Shown one piece after another: positions 24,954 through 34,310 of a DNA stretch of 64,000 nucleotides; the stretch's first letter is position 1; every line of letters starts with the position of its first letter. The position numbers and the translations under genes are program-made. This stretch comes from Oscillospiraceae bacterium (GTDB taxonomy: Bacteria; Bacillota; Clostridia; Oscillospirales; Acutalibacteraceae). The stretch lies in the NCBI GenBank assembly GCA_910574995.1, contig CAJTCS010000004.1, forward strand, positions 186,001 through 250,000, written 5' to 3'. The notes beneath the pieces are model-generated. The model was not told where the DNA came from. It saw nothing but the letters and a program-made list of their open reading frames with translations, and made no database searches.

Positions 24954-25322
24954 TCATTCCCCCTCCCCTCCGGTCAGGCGCACCTGGATCGCTTCGACGG
25001 CCTGGCCGGGCCCGGGCTTATCCGTATAGCCGAACCCGCTTTGTAAAATGAAGCGGGCGCTGGGGCCGGAATCCCGCTTATACGCCGCCTGTATGTTGGC
25101 CTCTTCCACCTGGGACAAGGCCCGGCGCAGCTGGGAAGCCACCCGCCCTTCCCCGGCGGAAAGGCCCTCCAACTGCTTGCGCCCCTCCAGGCCCAGCGCC
25201 AAGGCCAGCCCCGGCACAGTGGGCAGGGCCCCTTCTTCCTGGCACCGGGCAAAGTACTGCCGGCTTTGCCCCTCCAGTTCCCGCGCTTTAAGCACTGGCC
25301 GCTTCCTCCTGCCATCCGTCAT
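24954..25322 (-). CDS. Phage terminase small subunit
   Basis: The 122-residue protein precedes terL and has the N-terminal helix-turn-helix expected of DNA-recognition subunits (VPGLALALGLEGRKQLEGL). A C-terminal helical half with ARFILQSGFGYTDK is typical of small terminases that end just before PBSX-type large subunits. It selects DNA for packaging. Its ATG overlaps the end of the upstream ORF by 35 bp. Confidence 0.85.
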   Translation of the reverse strand: MTDGRRKRPVLKARELEGQSRQYFARCQEEGALPTVPGLALALGLEGRKQLEGLSAGEGRVASQLRRALSQVEEANIQAAYKRDSGPSARFILQSGFGYTDKPGPGQAVEAIQVRLTGGEGE

Positions 25323-25596
25323 GGGCCTTCCCCGCCTCCTTTCCCAGGCAGCGCCCCTGTGCCGCCGCCCCTTCCCGGGCCCGCGCCTGGGCGCGTCCTG
25401 CCAGGATGCCCGCCTGGCACCGCTGCTCTAGATACATAGCGTATAACATACTGTTCTCCTGCTTCCACCGCAGCTCTTCGTCCCGGTTCAAAGGCGGCTG
25501 CCGCTTGCGCTTTTCCAGCAGGCCGCGCAGGGTATCCCGTTCCCTGGCGGCCTCCCTGGCCATCCTGCCATAGTCAAAAGCTGCCCTGTATCCCAT
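25288..25596 (-). CDS. Hypothetical first gene of the phage-derived operon
   Basis: The 102-residue product is highly charged and helical (ARERDTLRGLLEKRKRQ, then EELRWKQENSMLYAMYLEQR) without recognised domains. The ATG at 25596 follows AAGGGGG. It overlaps terS by 35 bp, so it is co-translated with it. It may be a transcription or packaging accessory protein, but nothing in the sequence proves that. Confidence 0.6.
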   Translation of the reverse strand: MGYRAAFDYGRMAREAARERDTLRGLLEKRKRQPPLNRDEELRWKQENSMLYAMYLEQRCQAGILAGRAQARAREGAAAQGRCLGKEAGKAHDGWQEEAASA

Positions 25597-25635
25597 TCCA
25601 ATTCCCCCTTACCTGTCAATCTTTTGATCTATTCG

Positions 25636-25737
25636 TAGGCGTATCGCCTATCTATATTTGGATTATAAAGACAAAACGACAATTTGTCAAGTCTTTTATG
25701 ATTTTGGTTGACAATTCGACAACTTCAGCAGTATAAT
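25636..25737. promoter_or_regulatory. Divergent consensus promoters with palindromic operators
   Basis: The plus promoter is TTGACA (25708-25713), 18-bp spacer, TATAAT (25732-25737), serving the S24 repressor. The minus promoter is TTGACA (25685-25690 on plus as TGTCAA), 17-bp spacer, TATAAT (25662-25667), serving the terminase operon. GACAA-containing dyads (around 25677-25690 and 25707-25723) overlap both -35 boxes, and TAGGCG-TAT-CGCCTA (25636-25650) lies downstream of the minus promoter. They are likely repressor sites. Confidence 0.75.
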
Positions 25738-25799
25738 ATCCATACAGGCTGCCAGGTAAAAGCAGAAGGACCGTCTAAAATCAAAAGGGGGCGCACCGC

Positions 25800-26516
25800 A
25801 TGACCTTTGGCCAAAGATTGAAAGCTGCGCGCGTTGCCATGGGCTTCAGCCAGCAAGAGGCCGCCCAGGCCCTGGGCGTGGACAAGACCACCTATTCCGG
25901 CTATGAAACCGGCCGCCGCCAGCCAGACCTGGCCCGCCTGCGCCGCCTCTGCCAGCTTTTAGAGAGCAGCGCCGACCAGCTGCTGGGCCTGGCCCCGCCT
26001 GCGCCCGTCACCCTCCAAGAGCTTCAAAGCATACGGAAATACAGGACGCTGGACATACATGGCAAACGGGTGGTAGACGGGGCCCTGGAGCTGGAATATG
26101 ACCGCATGACCCACGTGGTGGAACAGGAACAGAAGGGCGCTGTCACCTATATCAACTGTTACGACCTGGCCGTCAGCGCAGGGCCCGGCGAGCCCTGGGC
26201 CGACGACGCGGGCTATAAAACCCGCATCGAGATCCCCACCGAACAAGTGCCGGAGGACGCCCACTATTGCGCCCGGGTGAACGGGGACAGCATGGAACCC
26301 GCCTATAAGGACGGGGACATTGTCTTTGTAAAACGGCAGGACGAGATGGTGCGCGTGGGGGAAATCGGGATCTTTTCCCTAAACGGCGAAGGCTATATCA
26401 AGCGCATGGGCCAGGGCTGCCTGGAATCCCTCAACCCCCGGTATGGCCCTATCCCCCTGCACAGCTATGACGACCTGCGCTGCCAGGGCCGGGTGCTGGG
26501 CAAGCCCTCGCTTTAA
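25800..26516 (+). CDS. CI/LexA-like repressor with S24 peptidase domain
   Basis: The 238-residue protein has an XRE helix-turn-helix at 1-64 (SQQEAAQALGVDKTTYSGYETG) and a C-terminal S24 domain. Its catalytic serine is in NGDSMEP (S164), its lysine in GYIKRMG (K201), and a likely Ala-Gly self-cleavage site lies at 127-128. This is the architecture of DNA-damage-induced phage repressors. It faces away from the terminase-holin operon across two strong promoters with shared dyads, so it probably represses that operon and itself until SOS induction. The ATG at 25800 follows AAGGGGG. Confidence 0.92.
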   Translation: MTFGQRLKAARVAMGFSQQEAAQALGVDKTTYSGYETGRRQPDLARLRRLCQLLESSADQLLGLAPPAPVTLQELQSIRKYRTLDIHGKRVVDGALELEYDRMTHVVEQEQKGAVTYINCYDLAVSAGPGEPWADDAGYKTRIEIPTEQVPEDAHYCARVNGDSMEPAYKDGDIVFVKRQDEMVRVGEIGIFSLNGEGYIKRMGQGCLESLNPRYGPIPLHSYDDLRCQGRVLGKPSL

Positions 26517-26540
26517 CCGGGACAGCTTTTAAGGCGTAAA

Positions 26541-26574
26541 AAAACCCCCTCTGCTGGATGGCAGAGGGGGTTTT
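26541..26574. terminator. Bidirectional terminator closing the phage-derived cassette
   Basis: CCCCCTCTGC (26545-26554) pairs with 26561-26570, flanked by A-run and T-run that extend the stem. It separates the repressor from the converging ktrB-like gene. Confidence 0.92.
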
Positions 26575-26591
26575 TTGCTATACGTTGCATA

Positions 26592-27974
26592 TCACCCAAT
26601 GAGCATACGGGCTTCGGGCAGGATGGAAGGGGCGGGCTTGCGGCCGCGCATCAAAATGGAAAGCCCAAAGGACAGGGGCCCTACCCGGCCGATAAACATA
26701 GTGGCGCACAGCAGCAGCTGGGAGGCTGGGTCCAGCTGGGGGGTTACCCCGGCGGTAAGCCCCGCCGTGCCAAAGGCGGAGGCCGCCTCGTACAGCACGT
26801 CCAGGAAGGGGATGCGGGGGTTCAGGGCGCTGATGGCCCCGGCGTCCGCCAACACGATAAGCCCGCCCAGGGCCGCCACCGTCAGGGACTTGTATACCAC
26901 GCCGGTGGTAAAGCGGTGCTTCAATACGGTTATCTCCTCCTTGCCTCGGATGGTCCCGCACACGGTGGCCGCCAGCACCACCAGGGTAGTGGCCTTCACC
27001 CCGCCCGCCGTCGAGCCGGGGCACCCCCCCACAAACATGAGGAAGATGGAAAGGGTCTTGCTCACATCCCGGGTCTGCTGGATATCCACAGAAGCAAAAC
27101 CAGCCGTACGGGTATTCACAGACTGGAACAGGGCGCAGTTCCACTTCTCGAAAAAGCCCAGGCCCTTCATCGTGTTGTTGTATTCAAACAGGAAGAAAGC
27201 CACCGTGCCCGCCGCCAATAAAAACAGGGTAGCCCGCAGGCACACCTGCGAGTGGAAGTTCAGCTTCTCCCGGCTTTTCCCCCGGAAGGCAGGGGCCAGC
27301 TTGCACCGGTAGATATCCTGCACCACCACAAAGCCCAGCCCGCCGATGGCGATAAGGGCGCTGATGGTCAGGCACACCAGGGGGTCCCCGGCGAAAGCGG
27401 TCAGGCTGCTGTTCCCAGGGACGAAGCCCAGGATGTCGAAGCCCGCGTTGCAATAGGCCGATACCGCCACGAACACCGCAGGCCATATGCCCTTTGTGCC
27501 GTAGGCAGGCACAAAGCGCAGCATCAGCAGGCCCGCCCCCAGCAGCTCACAGGCAAAGGTAAAGCCCAGCATCAGCTTCAGCAAGGGGACGATCTCCCGG
27601 GTATCGCCGCCCGAACTCTCCCGGGCCAGCGCCAGCTCCCGTATGCCAAGCCGCTTGTGGATAAGCAGAGAGCACCCAATGGCAAAGGTGGAAAGCCCCA
27701 GCCCGCCGCACTGGATGAGCGCCAGCAGCACCGCCTGGCCGAAAACGCTCCAATGGGCGGTGGTGTCCACCACCGCAAGGCCTGTCACACAGGTACTGGA
27801 GGTGGCGGTGAACAGGGCGGCCAGGGGGCTTGTAAAGGTGTGCCCCTGGGAGGATATGGGCAGCGTAAGCAGCGCCGTGCCCACCAGGATAAGCAGCAAA
27901 AAGCTGCCCACAATCAGCCGCACGGCTGGAACCTGTTTTTTGGCCGCTTTCCGCCTGTTTTTTTTCAGTTCCAT
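26592..27974 (-). CDS. KtrB/TrkH-type potassium channel subunit
   Basis: The 460-residue membrane protein carries the filter loops TATSSTCVTGLAVVDT near the first pore and CPGSTAGGVKATTL near the third, as in Na-dependent KtrB. It starts with a Lys/Arg-rich tail (MELKKNRRKAAKKQ) at the ATG 27974, with AAGGAGC upstream. No ktrA gene is adjacent; the TrkA at 11407-12774 or a distant KtrA would have to gate it. This is a second potassium uptake system in the window. Confidence 0.9.
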   Translation of the reverse strand: MELKKNRRKAAKKQVPAVRLIVGSFLLLILVGTALLTLPISSQGHTFTSPLAALFTATSSTCVTGLAVVDTTAHWSVFGQAVLLALIQCGGLGLSTFAIGCSLLIHKRLGIRELALARESSGGDTREIVPLLKLMLGFTFACELLGAGLLMLRFVPAYGTKGIWPAVFVAVSAYCNAGFDILGFVPGNSSLTAFAGDPLVCLTISALIAIGGLGFVVVQDIYRCKLAPAFRGKSREKLNFHSQVCLRATLFLLAAGTVAFFLFEYNNTMKGLGFFEKWNCALFQSVNTRTAGFASVDIQQTRDVSKTLSIFLMFVGGCPGSTAGGVKATTLVVLAATVCGTIRGKEEITVLKHRFTTGVVYKSLTVAALGGLIVLADAGAISALNPRIPFLDVLYEAASAFGTAGLTAGVTPQLDPASQLLLCATMFIGRVGPLSFGLSILMRGRKPAPSILPEARMLIG

Positions 27975-28009
27975 ACTAAATGGACGCTCCTTCCTGTTTG
28001 GTTCGTCCC

Positions 28010-28546
28010 TTACCCCAGAACCCGCCCCAGGGCCTTGCTCTTTTCCAAGGCCAAAAGCAGGGGCAGGCCCAGCAGATAGCACATGCACAGCTGGCCGGCC
28101 CCTACGGAAAGGGCCCCCGCGCCAAAGGCCGCCCAGGAAAAATTCCCCCAGGCAAAGGCCCCGGCCCCAGACAGGCAGGAGACCTCCAGCCCCACAATGG
28201 CCGCGTTGCACAACACCGGCGGCAGGGGGGCCAGCACCGGCACGCCCTTTATACGGACGTTCCTCAAGGCCCGGGTGCCGATGGCCGCAAGCAAGGTGGC
28301 GCTGGTGCCAAACACCCAGTCCACCATGCCTAAGGGGCTGGCCAGGTTAGACAGGAAGCACCCCAGCGCCAGCCCGGGCACGGCCGCTGGGGACAGGACG
28401 GGCAGCACGGTCAGCGCCTCTGAGAAGCGGAACTGTACCGGGCCATAGGCCAGGTTCACGGCGGCGGCCGCGTAAGTAAGGGCAGCGTACAGGGCGGCAA
28501 TGGCCGCCCCCTGGGCGAGGGTACGGGCTTTTTGGGACATTTTCAT
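28010..28546 (-). CDS. queT: QueT-family queuosine-precursor transporter
   Basis: The 178-residue membrane protein matches QueT: QGAAIAALYAALTYA at the N-terminus, VQFRFSEALTVLPVL near 38-52, and the GCFLSNLASPLGMVDWVFG block. QueT imports preQ1 or a related queuine precursor for tRNA modification. A preQ1-I riboswitch about 45 bases upstream strongly supports this. The ATG at 28546 follows AAGGAAG. It lies 35 bp upstream of the ktrB-like gene. Confidence 0.93.
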   Translation of the reverse strand: MKMSQKARTLAQGAAIAALYAALTYAAAAVNLAYGPVQFRFSEALTVLPVLSPAAVPGLALGCFLSNLASPLGMVDWVFGTSATLLAAIGTRALRNVRIKGVPVLAPLPPVLCNAAIVGLEVSCLSGAGAFAWGNFSWAAFGAGALSVGAGQLCMCYLLGLPLLLALEKSKALGRVLG

Positions 28547-28590
28547 AAAACGGTCTTCCTTTCTTTCGGAGGGCTGCGGGCAAGGCCGCG

Positions 28591-28630
28591 CCCCCTAGTT
28601 TTGTTTTAGGTCAGGATTTCCCGACTGACC
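28591..28630 (-). promoter_or_regulatory. preQ1-I riboswitch upstream of queT
   Basis: On the minus strand GGTCAG (28625-28630) pairs with CTGACC across the loop TCGGGAAATC, followed by the A-rich tail TAAAACAAAACTAGGGGG. The short hairpin, A-rich segment and tail that can pair back to the loop match class I preQ1 aptamers. The gene downstream is queT, the expected target. Translational control is likely, but the expression platform is not clear. Confidence 0.8.
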
Positions 28631-28824
28631 GCGGCCGCTGCTTTTTTTGCAGAAAATACCGTTCGCCAAAACAAAGGCCGCAATGGTTAGGATACACTCT
28701 TTCCGGGAAAAATGCAAGAGGGACGCCGCGGGGAAATGAGGGAACGCCCTGTTTTTGCCGTTTTTTGTGGATTTTCCCCACACCGGGGCCCGGCGCGGCA
28801 AGGATATTTCCCCGGAAATGGGTC

Positions 28825-28853
28825 TTGATTTCCGGCCGGAAGTCTGGTATAGT
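28825..28853 (+). promoter_or_regulatory. Predicted promoter of pflBA
   Basis: TTGATT (28825-28830) and TATAGT (28848-28853) are 17 bp apart. The transcript would have a ~210-base leader. The gap 28631-29068 otherwise holds no gene that I can support. Confidence 0.6.
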
Positions 28854-29068
28854 ATTGCCATCGGGCCCCCGCAACTGACGGGCAAGACGCGTACGCCTTT
28901 GCTGGGTATAAGCGTCTGGTGGGAAAACCACCAGGGAACGGGGAACCGCCCATTTGCCGACCGTCTGGGCAGCGTCATTTCCGGCGCTGCCCTTTTCGTT
29001 ATCCCACGGGGGCGGGAAGGGCAGGCCGCAAACCCAAATAGACCACGACCTGGGAAAGGAGCCGATCT

Positions 29069-31303
29069 ATGGAGACAAAGGCTTGGCAGACATTTGCAGA
29101 CGGCAGCTGGAAACGGGGGATAGACGTGCGGGATTTTATCCAGCGCAATTACGCCCCCTATGATGGGGACGGCTCTTTCCTCCAGGGGCCCACGGCCCGC
29201 ACCGCCGCCCTGCGGGACCAGTTCCAGGGGCTGCTGCGGCAAGAACGGGAAAAGGGCGGGGCCCTGAAGGTAGATACGGAAACCGTCATCACCGCCACCT
29301 CCTTCGGCCCAGGGTATCTGGACAAGGAGAAAGAGCTGATTGTGGGCCTGCAGACCGACGAGCCCCTGAAGCGGGCCTGCAACCCCTTTGGCGGCATGCG
29401 TATGGTGGAAAGCGCCTGCCAGGCTTACGGCGCGCGGGTGTCCGATACCATCCGCCAGCAGTTCGCCCTGCACAAGACCCACAACGACGGCGTCTTCTCC
29501 GCCTATACCCCGGATATCAAGGCCGCCCGGCATTCGGGGCTGATTACCGGCCTGCCGGACGCCTACGGCCGTGGGCGCATCATTGGCGACTACCGCCGGG
29601 TGCCCCTGTACGGGGTGGATTTCCTCATAGAACAGAAGCGGAAGGACAAGGTGGCCCTGGGGGACTGCGTCATGAGCTCCCCTTCGGTGCGGGCGGCGGA
29701 AGAGCTTCACGACCAGATACGGGCCCTGGAAGAGATGCGGCACATGGCCGGCCAATATGGCTACGACATCTCCCGCCCAGCTGAAAACGCCCGTGAGGCG
29801 GTGCAGTGGCTGTATTTTGCCTACCTGGCCGCCATCAAGGAGCAGAACGGCGCGGCCATGAGCCTGGGCCGGGTGTCCACCTTCCTGGATATCTACTTCC
29901 AGCGGGACCTGAAGGCCGGGCTGCTGACGGAATCCCAGGCGCAGGAGCTGATCGACGATTTCGTTTTAAAGCTGCGCATGGCACGGCACCTGCGCACCCC
30001 CGATTATAACGAGCTTTTCGGCGGCGACCCCATGTGGATCACCGAAGCGGTGGGGGGCGTGGGCCGGGACGGCCGCCACATGGTTACCCGTACCTGTTAC
30101 CGGATGCTTCACACCCTGTATAACCTGGACCCCGCCCCAGAACCCAACCTGACTATCCTTTGGTCTGAGAAGCTGCCGGAGAACTGGAAACGCTTTTTGG
30201 CCCAGGTAACCTGCGATACCAACGCCCTGCAATATGAGAACGACGATATCATGCGCCCCATCTATGGGGACGACTATGCCATTGCCTGCTGCGTGTCGGC
30301 CATGCGCATTGGCAAGGACATGCAGTTCTTCGGGGCCCGGGCCAACCTGGCCAAGCTGGTGCTGCTGGCCATAAACGGCGGCCGGGACGAGATTTCCGGC
30401 CAGCAAGTGGGGCCGGCCATGCCCGTGTGGGAAGAGGAGTACCTGGAATACGACAGGCTGATGGAGCGCGTCGATTTCTACCGCCCCTGGCTGGCCAAGA
30501 CCTATGTCAACGCCATGAACATCATCCACTATATGCATGACAAGTATTCCTACGAAAAAAGCCAGATGGCCCTGCACGACAGCACTGTGCGCAGGCTGAT
30601 GGCTTTCGGCATAGCGGGCATGAGCTGCATGGCCGATTCCCTTTCCGCTGTGAAATACGCCAAGGTGAAGTGCCTGCGGGACCCTGGCTCTGGCCTGGTG
30701 ACCAGCTATGACACCCAGGGGGAGTACCCGGCCTTCGGCAACAACGACGACCGGGTAGACTCCATCGCCTGCGAACAGGCAGAGAAGTTCTACCACGCCC
30801 TGTGCCAATATTCCCTCTACCGGGGGGCCAAGCACACCCTGTCCATCCTCACCATCACCTCCAACGTGATGTACGGCAAAAAAACCGGCGACACCCCCGA
30901 CGGCCGCAAGCGCGGCGAACCCCTGGCGGCCGGCGCCAACCCCATGTCCGGCCGGGACGTGAAAGGCGCGCTGGCCTCCCTGAACTCGGTGGCCAAGCTT
31001 TCTTACGACTACTGCCGGGACGGCATCTCCAACACCTTCTCTATTACGCCCCAGGCATTGGGCCGGGCAAGGGAAGACCGCGCCGGCAACCTGCTGGCTG
31101 TGCTTTCCGGTTATTTTGCCCAGGGGGCCCACCACCTGAACGTGAACGTCCTCAACCGGGAGACCCTGCAGGACGCCTATGAGCACCCGGAGAAATACCC
31201 CAACCTGACCATCCGGGTTTCCGGCTATGCGGTAAACTTCTACAAGCTCTCCCGCGAGCAGCAGCGGGAGGTCATTGCCCGGACCTTCCACGGGGGCCTG
31301 TGA
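29069..31303 (+). CDS. pflB: Formate C-acetyltransferase (pyruvate formate-lyase)
   Basis: The 744-residue glycyl-radical enzyme converts pyruvate and CoA to acetyl-CoA and formate. The adjacent catalytic cysteines are C407-C408 in IACCVSAM. The glycyl radical is G719 in RVSGYAVNF near the C-terminus. Conserved GxDxxRP-type PFL blocks such as [19 protein letters not shown] are intact. The ATG at 29069 follows AAAGGAG. It overlaps pflA by 4 bp. Its presence points to anaerobic fermentation. Confidence 0.97.
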   Translation: METKAWQTFADGSWKRGIDVRDFIQRNYAPYDGDGSFLQGPTARTAALRDQFQGLLRQEREKGGALKVDTETVITATSFGPGYLDKEKELIVGLQTDEPLKRACNPFGGMRMVESACQAYGARVSDTIRQQFALHKTHNDGVFSAYTPDIKAARHSGLITGLPDAYGRGRIIGDYRRVPLYGVDFLIEQKRKDKVALGDCVMSSPSVRAAEELHDQIRALEEMRHMAGQYGYDISRPAENAREAVQWLYFAYLAAIKEQNGAAMSLGRVSTFLDIYFQRDLKAGLLTESQAQELIDDFVLKLRMARHLRTPDYNELFGGDPMWITEAVGGVGRDGRHMVTRTCYRMLHTLYNLDPAPEPNLTILWSEKLPENWKRFLAQVTCDTNALQYENDDIMRPIYGDDYAIACCVSAMRIGKDMQFFGARANLAKLVLLAINGGRDEISGQQVGPAMPVWEEEYLEYDRLMERVDFYRPWLAKTYVNAMNIIHYMHDKYSYEKSQMALHDSTVRRLMAFGIAGMSCMADSLSAVKYAKVKCLRDPGSGLVTSYDTQGEYPAFGNNDDRVDSIACEQAEKFYHALCQYSLYRGAKHTLSILTITSNVMYGKKTGDTPDGRKRGEPLAAGANPMSGRDVKGALASLNSVAKLSYDYCRDGISNTFSITPQALGRAREDRAGNLLAVLSGYFAQGAHHLNVNVLNRETLQDAYEHPEKYPNLTIRVSGYAVNFYKLSREQQREVIARTFHGGL

Positions 31304-32004
31304 AGGGGCGGGTACACGGGGTACAGTCTTTAGGCGCGGTAGACGGCCCCGGCCTGCGCTATGTGGTGTTCATGCAGGGCTGCCCCTTGCGCTGCGCCTA
31401 TTGCCACAACCCAGACACCTGGGATTTTTCCGGCGGGTATGAGGTGGAACCGGAGGCGCTGGTGGAGGAGATTTTGCAGTATAAGCCTTATTTCGGCCAA
31501 AAGGGCGGCGTCACCCTTTCGGGGGGCGAGCCCCTTTGCCAGCCTGCCTTTGCGGAAGGGCTGTTCGCCCTTCTGCATGAAGGGGGCGTACACACGGCCC
31601 TGGATACCTCTGGCATAGGGGACCTGGAAGCGGCGGCCCGGGTGCTGGCCCACACGGACCTGGTGCTGGCCGATTTGAAATTCCCCAGCCCGCGGGCCTA
31701 TCGGGACCTGGCCGGCGGCCCAATGGACGCGGTGTGCCGCTTCCTGGATCTAACCGAAAAGCTGGGCGTACCCCTGTGGGCCCGGCATGTGGTGGCCCCG
31801 GGGCTTAACGACAGCCTGGAAGACATGCGTTCCATACGGGACTGGGCCCGCCGCTACCAGAACCTGGAAAAGCTGGAATGGCTGCCCTTCCACAACCTGT
31901 GCCTGGAGAAATACCAGGGGCTGGGCCTCTGTTTCCCCATGGCTGGCACGCCGCCTATGGACGAAGGTGAACTGCGGCAGCTGGCCGCCCAGCTGGAAGC
32001 GTGA
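31300..32004 (+). CDS. pflA: Pyruvate formate-lyase-activating enzyme (radical SAM)
   Basis: The 234-residue radical SAM enzyme generates the glycyl radical on PflB. The cluster-binding cysteines are CPLRCAYC (C28, C32, C35), the PFL-AE variant CxxxCxxC. SAM-binding GGEP appears as LSGGEPL near residue 70. The start is a GTG at 31300 within the pflB stop (GTGA overlap), so the two are coupled. Confidence 0.96.
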   Translation: MKGRVHGVQSLGAVDGPGLRYVVFMQGCPLRCAYCHNPDTWDFSGGYEVEPEALVEEILQYKPYFGQKGGVTLSGGEPLCQPAFAEGLFALLHEGGVHTALDTSGIGDLEAAARVLAHTDLVLADLKFPSPRAYRDLAGGPMDAVCRFLDLTEKLGVPLWARHVVAPGLNDSLEDMRSIRDWARRYQNLEKLEWLPFHNLCLEKYQGLGLCFPMAGTPPMDEGELRQLAAQLEA

Positions 32005-32106
32005 CGCGGCGCCGCTTGGGCGCTATAATAAGCGTGCGGTTTATGGAACAGCAGCCGGCGAAGCCAGCGTTCAGCCAAAGGATACCGCCTTAGACCGGCT
32101 GCCCTC

Positions 32107-32139
32107 CCGCCCCCGCGGCTTATTGACGGGGGCGGTTTT
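32107..32139 (+). terminator. Terminator of pflBA overlapping the dnaJ promoter
   Basis: CCGCCCCCG (32107-32115) pairs with CGGGGGCGG (32127-32135), followed by TTTTATTT. The right arm lies inside the TTGACG-17-TATAAT promoter of dnaJ. The rest of 32005-32302 holds no gene. Confidence 0.75.
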
Positions 32140-32151
32140 ATTTGCTATAAT
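32123..32151 (+). promoter_or_regulatory. Predicted promoter of dnaJ
   Basis: TTGACG (32123-32128) and TATAAT (32146-32151) are 17 bp apart. No CIRCE-type inverted repeat (TTAGCACTC) is present, so HrcA control is not indicated here. Confidence 0.7.
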
Positions 32152-32302
32152 GGCTGGTATAGCCGCAAAGCCTGGGGGCCATGCCCAGGTTACAGGCGCT
32201 GCCCCCTATACCGGGGAAGCGCCCCACCTGCCCAGAACGGGCCGGGAATCGCTTTCCCAGCCCCTTTGGCTTATAGACAAAAACAGAAAGGGAGATCGTA
32301 TC

Positions 32303-33451
32303 TTGGCAGACAAAAGGGATTATTATGAGGTACTGGGCGTGCAGAAGGGCGCGTCTGAAGACGAGATCAAAAAGGCTTACCGCAAGCTGGCAAAGCAGTA
32401 CCATCCCGACCTGAACCCTGGGGACAAGAACGCCGAGGCCAAGTTTAAAGAGGCCAACGAGGCCTATGAGGTGCTTTCGGACAGCGGGAAGCGCGCCCGC
32501 TACGACCAGTTCGGCCATGCGGGCGTAGACCCCAACTTCGGCGGCGGCGCAGGGGGCGGCAGCCCATTCCAAGGGGGCGGCTTTGACTTTACGGACATAT
32601 TCGACAGCTTTTTCGGCGGCTTTGGCGGGGGGCGCAGGCAGAACCCCAACGCCCCCCGCCAGGGCTCTGACGTGCAGGCCACTGTGGCCATCTCTTTCGA
32701 GGAGGCGGCCAAGGGCTGTAAAAAGACGGTGGAATACCAGCAGATCGAAACCTGCTCGGACTGCCACGGCACCGGGGCAGCGGCCGGCACCACCCCTAAA
32801 ACCTGCCCCAGCTGCAACGGCTCTGGGCAGGTGCGCATCAACCAGCGCACACCTTTCGGCGTGGTGCAGTCTACCCAGACCTGCGACCGCTGCCGGGGTA
32901 CGGGCAAGCTTATCGAGACCCCCTGCAAAACCTGCGACGGCAAGGGCCGGGTACGGCGGAAAAAATCGGTGGAGGTATCCATCCCCGCCGGCATTGACGA
33001 TGAACAGGTGTTGAACGTGGGGGGGCGGGGCAACGCCGGGGCAAACGGCGGCCCCAACGGCGACCTGCATGTGTATGTATCCGTGCGGCCCCACCCCATC
33101 TTCCAGCGCCGCGGCACAGACGTCTGGTGCGAGATGCCCGTCACCTTCACCCAGGCAGCCCTGGGTGCCGACGTGGAAGTCCCCACCCTGGACGGCAAGG
33201 TCAGCTACCATATCCACGAGGGGACCCAGCCCGGCGACGTGTTCCGCCTGAAAGGCAAGGGCATACAAAGCCTGCATGGCCGCGGCCGCGGGGACCAGTA
33301 TGTCCAGGTGACGGTGGAGGTGCCCAAAAACCTTTCTAAGCGCCAGAAAGAGATCCTCTCCGAGCTGGACAAAAACACGGACGACAAGAATTACCAAAAG
33401 CGGAAAAGCTTTTTCTCTAAGCTGAAGGATCTGTTCGACGACGCCACATAA
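32303..33451 (+). CDS. dnaJ: Chaperone DnaJ
   Basis: The 382-residue co-chaperone has all four parts: J domain (2-70) with HPD in QYHPDLNPG, a Gly/Phe-rich linker ([16 protein letters not shown]), four CxxCxGxG zinc-binding repeats ([32 protein letters not shown]), and the substrate-binding C-terminal domains. It stimulates DnaK. The start is a TTG at 32303, eight bases after AAAGGGAG; the protein then reads [11 protein letters not shown] as in other DnaJ. dnaK and grpE are not next to it. Confidence 0.97.
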   Translation: MADKRDYYEVLGVQKGASEDEIKKAYRKLAKQYHPDLNPGDKNAEAKFKEANEAYEVLSDSGKRARYDQFGHAGVDPNFGGGAGGGSPFQGGGFDFTDIFDSFFGGFGGGRRQNPNAPRQGSDVQATVAISFEEAAKGCKKTVEYQQIETCSDCHGTGAAAGTTPKTCPSCNGSGQVRINQRTPFGVVQSTQTCDRCRGTGKLIETPCKTCDGKGRVRRKKSVEVSIPAGIDDEQVLNVGGRGNAGANGGPNGDLHVYVSVRPHPIFQRRGTDVWCEMPVTFTQAALGADVEVPTLDGKVSYHIHEGTQPGDVFRLKGKGIQSLHGRGRGDQYVQVTVEVPKNLSKRQKEILSELDKNTDDKNYQKRKSFFSKLKDLFDDAT

Positions 33452-33469
33452 GCGGCCCGGCTGCCAGCG

Positions 33470-33514
33470 ATAAAACTAAAAACCCCCGGATATACCGGGG
33501 GTTTTTAGTTTTAT
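33470..33514. terminator. Perfect bidirectional terminator (20-bp arms)
   Basis: Arms 33470-33489 and 33495-33514 are perfect complements with A-run, CCCCCGG core and T-run. It separates dnaJ from the converging MerR-type gene. Confidence 0.95.
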
Positions 33515-33533
33515 GCCGGTTGGATGGGCGCGG

Positions 33534-34280
33534 CTATTTACATGTGCTGGCCCGTATAGCCTCCGCGATGAAACCGCCCAGCCCCGGGGCCGTCTTTTCA
33601 AAGGTAGCGGTAAAGCGGGGGTCCTGCTGGTACATCTGCCCCAAACCCTGTAAAACCTCATCCGAACAGGGATAAAAGTTCGCGGTGATAAAATCCCTCC
33701 ACTCCTGTACCATGGCTTGGGCTTGGGGCGAGCCGGGCCCCTCCCCCATGCAGGCGGCAAACCGCCGGAAGATGTCGCCCATGCCCGCGTATACCTTGTC
33801 CCATTCCTCTTTGCCATAGGCGCCGGTACGCCACAGGTATTCCGCATATTCGGCGGTATTGCCCCAGCGGCTTTTTACCTCTTGGGCATACTGTTCTTTT
33901 GTCTGTTCGATTTCCGTGGCATCAAATGCGGTAAAATCCATAACCATTTCTCCTTGCAGCAATTTTTGTGTCAGACTGATGAGCTTCCCCAGCCGCCGAC
34001 GCTTCAGTTCCAACAGCAAGGCCTGTTTTTCCAGTGCGTCCCGCAGGGCCGCCTGGCCGCAGTTTAACAGGCCGCGTATCTCCCCCAGGGGAAAACCCAG
34101 CTCTTTGTAAAGCAGGATCTGCTGCAGGCGTGCCAGCTCTTCCCCGCCATACAGCCTGTAACCTGCCTCTGTCACCTGGGCCGGGGGCAACAAGCCCAGC
34201 TTGTGGTAGTGATGGAGCGTGCGCACGCTCACACCGCTTATAGCCGCCATTTCCTTTACGGCCAACAGCTTATGTCCCAT
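33534..34280 (-). CDS. MerR-family regulator with TipAS-like ligand domain
   Basis: The 248-residue protein has an N-terminal MerR winged helix (AISGVSVRTLHHYHKLGLLPP, then GYRLYGGEELARLQQI) and a dimer helix to about residue 110. The C-terminal half (130-240) is the TipAS/antibiotic-binding fold (YAEYLWRTGAYGKEEW and CSDEVLQGLGQMY). TipA-type regulators bind thiopeptides or other hydrophobic drugs and remodel a 19-bp-spacer promoter. Exactly such a promoter, with a dyad, sits at 34311-34341, so the gene is probably autoregulated. Confidence 0.92.
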   Translation of the reverse strand: MGHKLLAVKEMAAISGVSVRTLHHYHKLGLLPPAQVTEAGYRLYGGEELARLQQILLYKELGFPLGEIRGLLNCGQAALRDALEKQALLLELKRRRLGKLISLTQKLLQGEMVMDFTAFDATEIEQTKEQYAQEVKSRWGNTAEYAEYLWRTGAYGKEEWDKVYAGMGDIFRRFAACMGEGPGSPQAQAMVQEWRDFITANFYPCSDEVLQGLGQMYQQDPRFTATFEKTAPGLGGFIAEAIRASTCK

Positions 34281-34310
34281 GGGATCACTCCTTTCCGGTA
34301 CCGTGGCTAT

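Noticed and set aside
28595-29755. 386-codon minus-strand frame opposite the pflB leader and 5' end
   Set aside because: It is antisense to a certain gene, has no ribosome site, and its Gly/His/Pro/Arg-rich product has no domain. High GC makes long antisense frames common here.
29966-31291. 441-codon minus-strand frame inside pflB
   Set aside because: It mirrors pflB codons (third-position shadow), with no start signal and no family.
32005-32302. CIRCE operator for dnaJ
   Set aside because: No TTAGCACTC-N9-GAGTGCTAA or close match was found.
32138-33397. 419-codon minus-strand frame over dnaJ
   Set aside because: It lies antisense to an intact DnaJ with all four zinc repeats; only a composition effect.
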